Assembly (NCBI RefSeq): GCF_900109685.1
Contig: NZ_FOBB01000011.1
Location: forward strand, 193,612 to 257,611
Length of the DNA stretch: 64,000 bases
DNA from: Chitinophaga rupis
GTDB lineage: Bacteria > Bacteroidota > Bacteroidia > Chitinophagales > Chitinophagaceae
Direction: 5' to 3'
In this document: positions 61,801 to 64,000 of the stretch, one piece after another
Layout of the letters: each line of letters starts with the position of its first letter
Numbering within the stretch: the stretch's first letter is position 1
Program-made: the position numbers and the translations under genes
Notes under the pieces: generated by a model
Told to the model about the DNA's origin: nothing
Seen by the model: the letters and a program-made list of their open reading frames with translations, nothing else
Databases searched by the model: none

Positions 61801-61889
61801 AGACTTTGGCGGGCTGCCAGGTTTATAGAGTGCCCATGGGGCTTTTCAGGGATTTAATTTTTTTGAGTATGCCGCCCTAGCATACCGCC

Positions 61890-62262
61890 TTAACTAAGTA
61901 CACCTCAACTACAACTACAATTACAACAACTACAGCTGCAACTTAATTATTTGCATCTGCACCTATCCTGCATATTTTCTGATATATACTTTCACCCACC
62001 ATCATTGCAACCTTAGTTACTTGCATCCTGCCTGCTTTACGCAATTATAGCAACCGCACTTCGTCAAGTGCAATTACAAATAATTTGCACCGCTATCTAT
62101 TCTTTCCCTATGCAATCATAGCAACCGTACGGCCTATTTTGTACCACCATCTATTCATCTCATATACTTTCTACTAATTGCAACTTTAACTACCTGGCAC
62201 CTACCTTACACTTCCGTCAACCACAATCACAGGCTTAATTTTCCCCACACTACCTCCATTAC
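61890..62262. other. G-poor spacer with degenerate long direct repeats
   Basis: About 370 bp with no gene, rich in A, C and T and conspicuously poor in G on the plus strand. GCAATTATAGCAACCG (62041-62056) recurs as GCAATCATAGCAACCG (62112-62127), 71 bp apart, followed in both by a similar CTATCTATTC/CATCTATTC tract. TTGCAACCTTAGTTAC (62005) and TTGCAACTTTAACTAC (62178) are another pair. The block lies between two inverted heptad arms. Confidence 0.65.
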
Positions 62263-62263
62263 T

Positions 62264-62305
62264 GCTAACTGCTAATAGCCAACAGCTAACTGCTAAATGC
62301 TAACA
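62264..62305. repeat. Heptad-phased array, GCTAACN arm, overlapping the thiolase stop
   Basis: Six contiguous 7-mers: GCTAACT GCTAATA then GCCAACA, GCTAACT, GCTAAAT and GCTAACA. The thiolase TAG stop (62300-62302) lies inside the last unit. Confidence 0.9.
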
Positions 62306-63499
62306 TTTCTCATACACCACAGCCGCCCCCTGCCCTACGCCCACACACATAGTGGCCAGCCCATAACGTGCTGCCGGTCTGCGTTTCAGCTCATGTAGCA
62401 AGGTAGTGGTAATACGTGCGCCACTGCAGCCAAGCGGATGCCCGATGGCAATAGAGCCGCCGTTCACATTCACCTTTGCAGGATCCAGGCCCAGGTCGCG
62501 GATACAGGCCAGGGACTGGGAGGCAAATGCTTCATTCAATTCTGCCAGGTCCAGCTGCGCCGCGGTTAAGCCGGCGCGCTGCAAAGCTTTGGTAGTAGCC
62601 GGTACAGGGCCAATGCCCATAATGGAAGGGTCTACCCCTGCAATGGCCATGGACTTTATTTGTACGATGGGTGTGAGCCCAAAGCGTTTTAAGGCGCTTT
62701 CAGAAACGATCATCACCATAGAAGCGCCGTCGTTAATACCGGACGAGTTACCTGCCGTTACCGTGCCATCCTTTGCAAATGCAGGTTTCAGGGCGGCCAG
62801 CTTTTCCAGGAAGGTTTCCCGGGGCGGTTCGTCTTTGGAAAACACTACGCGCTCCTCCTTATTGGGCGTGATCTCCACGGGAATGATCTCCGCCTCCCAC
62901 CTGCCGGCAGTAAAGGCCTCTTTATATTTTTGCTGGCTGTTAAAGGCAAACAGGTCCTGCTGCTCCCGGCTAATGTTCCATTGCCGGGCTACATTCTCCG
63001 CAGTTTCGCCCATGGAATAAGGGTAATACATTTCCACCAGCTTTTTATTGGTAAAGCGCCAGCCAATGGTGCTGTCATGTACTTCAGCGCTGCGGCTAAA
63101 GGGGCTGTCTGCCTTGGCCATTACAAAAGGTGCGCGGGTCATGCTTTCCACGCCACCAGCCAGGTATACCTCGCCCTCCCCGCACATCACGGCGCGGGCA
63201 GCATCCATAATAGCCTGCAATCCGCTGGCACACAGGCGGTTCACGGTATTGCCAGCCACTGTTACCGGCAAGCCAGCCAGCAAAGCAGCCATACGGGCCA
63301 CATTGCGGTTATCTTCCCCGGCCTGGTTAGCATCACCGGCAATTACATCTTCAATGGCTGCGGGATCTATACCGGGATTGCGGACCAGGAGGGAACGGAT
63401 CATGAGCGCCAGCATATCATCCGGCCGTACGGTCTTCAGCGCCCCGCCATAACGGCCAATGGGCGTGCGTACCGCATCTACTATATAAGCAGCTTGCAT
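62300..63499 (-). CDS. Acetyl-CoA acyltransferase, PcaF/PaaJ-like thiolase
   Basis: A 399-residue biosynthetic/degradative thiolase. Catalytic residues are C90 in NRLCASGLQAI, H354 in IAIGHPLGCSGARI and C385 in MCVGVGQG. The segments GDANQAGEDNRNVARMA and HDSTIGWRFTN are closest to 3-oxoadipyl-CoA thiolases (PcaF/PaaJ), which release acetyl-CoA and succinyl-CoA in aromatic or phenylacetate breakdown, but no other genes of that pathway are near, so a general acetyl-CoA acetyltransferase role stays possible. ATG at 63499 starts MQAAYIVDAV; in-frame codons up to 63697 would translate the heptad repeats. Confidence 0.9.
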   Translation of the reverse strand: MQAAYIVDAVRTPIGRYGGALKTVRPDDMLALMIRSLLVRNPGIDPAAIEDVIAGDANQAGEDNRNVARMAALLAGLPVTVAGNTVNRLCASGLQAIMDAARAVMCGEGEVYLAGGVESMTRAPFVMAKADSPFSRSAEVHDSTIGWRFTNKKLVEMYYPYSMGETAENVARQWNISREQQDLFAFNSQQKYKEAFTAGRWEAEIIPVEITPNKEERVVFSKDEPPRETFLEKLAALKPAFAKDGTVTAGNSSGINDGASMVMIVSESALKRFGLTPIVQIKSMAIAGVDPSIMGIGPVPATTKALQRAGLTAAQLDLAELNEAFASQSLACIRDLGLDPAKVNVNGGSIAIGHPLGCSGARITTTLLHELKRRPAARYGLATMCVGVGQGAAVVYEKC

Positions 63500-63551
63500 A
63501 TTTTTCAAAATTGAGGTGTGAATATATGAAATCTGGCGGACTGCGTCCGCC

Positions 63552-63738
63552 GTCCATGGTCGATGGTCCATGGTCCATGGCCTACTGCGTATAGTTGATG
63601 TACGTGGTTTATGGTTATAGGTCTCAAAGCCTTCACTTATTATCCCTTCTCCAGGCCATGTTCTAACCCCACCCAACAACGGTCTTTCCTGCAGCACCTC
63701 ATCTCCGCACCATGCTATGGACCATCGACCATGGACTA
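63552..63738. repeat. Heptad-phased inverted array, GTCSATR family, upstream of thiolase and rlmN
   Basis: GTCCATG GTCGATG then GTCCATG twice (63552-63579) face TGGACCA TCGACCA then TGGACTA (63718-63738). The loop is about 140 bp and unlike the other copies. Confidence 0.88.
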
Positions 63739-63740
63739 AA

Positions 63741-63827
63741 GTCCACGGGCCCCCTTGTACTATCCCGTTGTCTGTAATCCGTCAACTACGCACAGCTACA
63801 GTGGCCCGTAGCCCCCCACCCGTGGAC
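63741..63827. repeat. Inverted repeat adjoining the GTCSATR array
   Basis: GTCCACGGG (63741-63749) pairs with CCCGTGGAC (63819-63827) over 9 bp. It appears to be a diverged extension of the same repeat. Confidence 0.6.
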
Positions 63828-63843
63828 TGTCAACTATTTTCAC

Positions 63844-63851
63844 TACCTTTG
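63844..63851 (+). promoter_or_regulatory. -7 element of the rlmN promoter
   Basis: TACCTTTG matches TAnnTTTG and is followed by GC as in many Bacteroidota promoters. It lies 44 nt upstream of the rlmN ATG. No good -33 element is visible. Confidence 0.55.
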
Positions 63852-63895
63852 CAGCTTCTTTCCGACTGCCGTAAGGCAGACATTAACTTGAGAAT

Positions 63896-64000
63896 ATGAA
63901 ATCTGATAAGAAAAACATCCGGCACCTCAGCTTACCTGCTATACAGGAATACTTTAACACAATTGGAGAAAAGCCCTTTCGCGCCAAACAGGTGTATGAG
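63896..64000 (+). CDS. rlmN: 23S rRNA (adenine-C2) methyltransferase RlmN, N-terminal fragment
   Basis: The first 35 codons only; the gene continues past the window. After MKSDKKNIRHLSLPAIQEYF the frame reads GEKPFRAKQVYE, the characteristic N-terminal segment of the radical-SAM enzyme RlmN, which methylates A2503 of 23S rRNA and A37 of some tRNAs. The iron-sulphur cysteines would lie further right. Confidence 0.85.
   Translation, partial: MKSDKKNIRHLSLPAIQEYFNTIGEKPFRAKQVYE

Noticed and set aside
63500..63697. 66-codon upstream extension of the thiolase
   Set aside because: It runs through the GTCSATR repeat; thiolases start as MQAAYIVDAVRTP does at 63499.
1..64000. CRISPR arrays, tRNA, rRNA or riboswitches
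   Set aside because: The heptad arrays have no constant-repeat/unique-spacer pattern, and I found no tRNA T-loop signature in gene gaps or conserved riboswitch core; a covariance-model scan was not possible here.

Overview
The window reads as chromosomal DNA of a Bacteroidota bacterium, most likely family Chitinophagaceae (Chitinophaga-like). Supporting signs are SusC/SusD outer-membrane proteins under an ECF sigma/FecR pair, an F-type ATPase a-subunit with a secreted N-terminal extension, DUF4293, several promoters of the Bacteroidota form TTTG-N19-TAnnTTTG, and few recognisable Shine-Dalgarno sequences. There is no rRNA, tRNA, CRISPR array, prophage or recognisable insertion sequence. Both ends cut genes: rsmA on the left, rlmN on the right.

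Layout. 1-6.4 kb: rsmA and pdxA diverge from one inverted repeat; then an LCMT-type methyltransferase with a small winged-helix regulator, a TonB-dependent receptor with a secreted helical-repeat protein, and an SRPBCC protein. 6.4-11 kb: ATP synthase operon atpB-E-F-H-A, ending at a strong terminator without atpG. 11-19.2 kb: a DUF3857/transglutaminase protein, an MsbA-like ABC exporter and a secreted protein with a possible His/Cys dyad. 19.3-22.3 kb: a DUF1003 membrane protein and a PhoB/PhoR-like two-component pair. 22.3-31.5 kb: ECF sigma, FecR, SusC, SusD and a secreted FAD oxidoreductase, forming a nutrient-uptake locus. 31.6-37.8 kb: a porin, then an MBOAT acyltransferase with two SGNH proteins and a glucosaminidase (acylation and remodelling of wall or exopolysaccharide). 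38-47 kb: aspS, an amino-acid-oxidase-like flavoprotein and a giant alpha-2-macroglobulin. 47-54.9 kb: a LuxR-type regulator, sucD, mlaF/mlaE, a protein with kinase-like motifs, maeB and DUF4293. 55-64 kb: a second MBOAT/SGNH pair, uvrA, an ECF sigma factor, a G-poor repetitive spacer, a PcaF-like thiolase and rlmN.

The most unusual content is between the genes. At least sixteen spacers carry arrays strictly phased at 7 nt, and three carry arrays phased at 8 nt. The unit sequence differs from spacer to spacer (AGCTNTT, GTCSATR, GCAGTNG, GCTTTNT, NAATTAC and others), but the array is nearly always present as two arms in opposite orientation that can pair into a long hairpin. Many arrays run into the stop codon of the neighbouring minus-strand gene. 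Three different unit families occupy three successive spacers of the atp operon, and one roughly 90-bp copy with its loop occurs twice in opposite orientation. I know of no described equivalent in Bacteroidota; the nearest parallel I know is the heptanucleotide STRR repeats of cyanobacteria.
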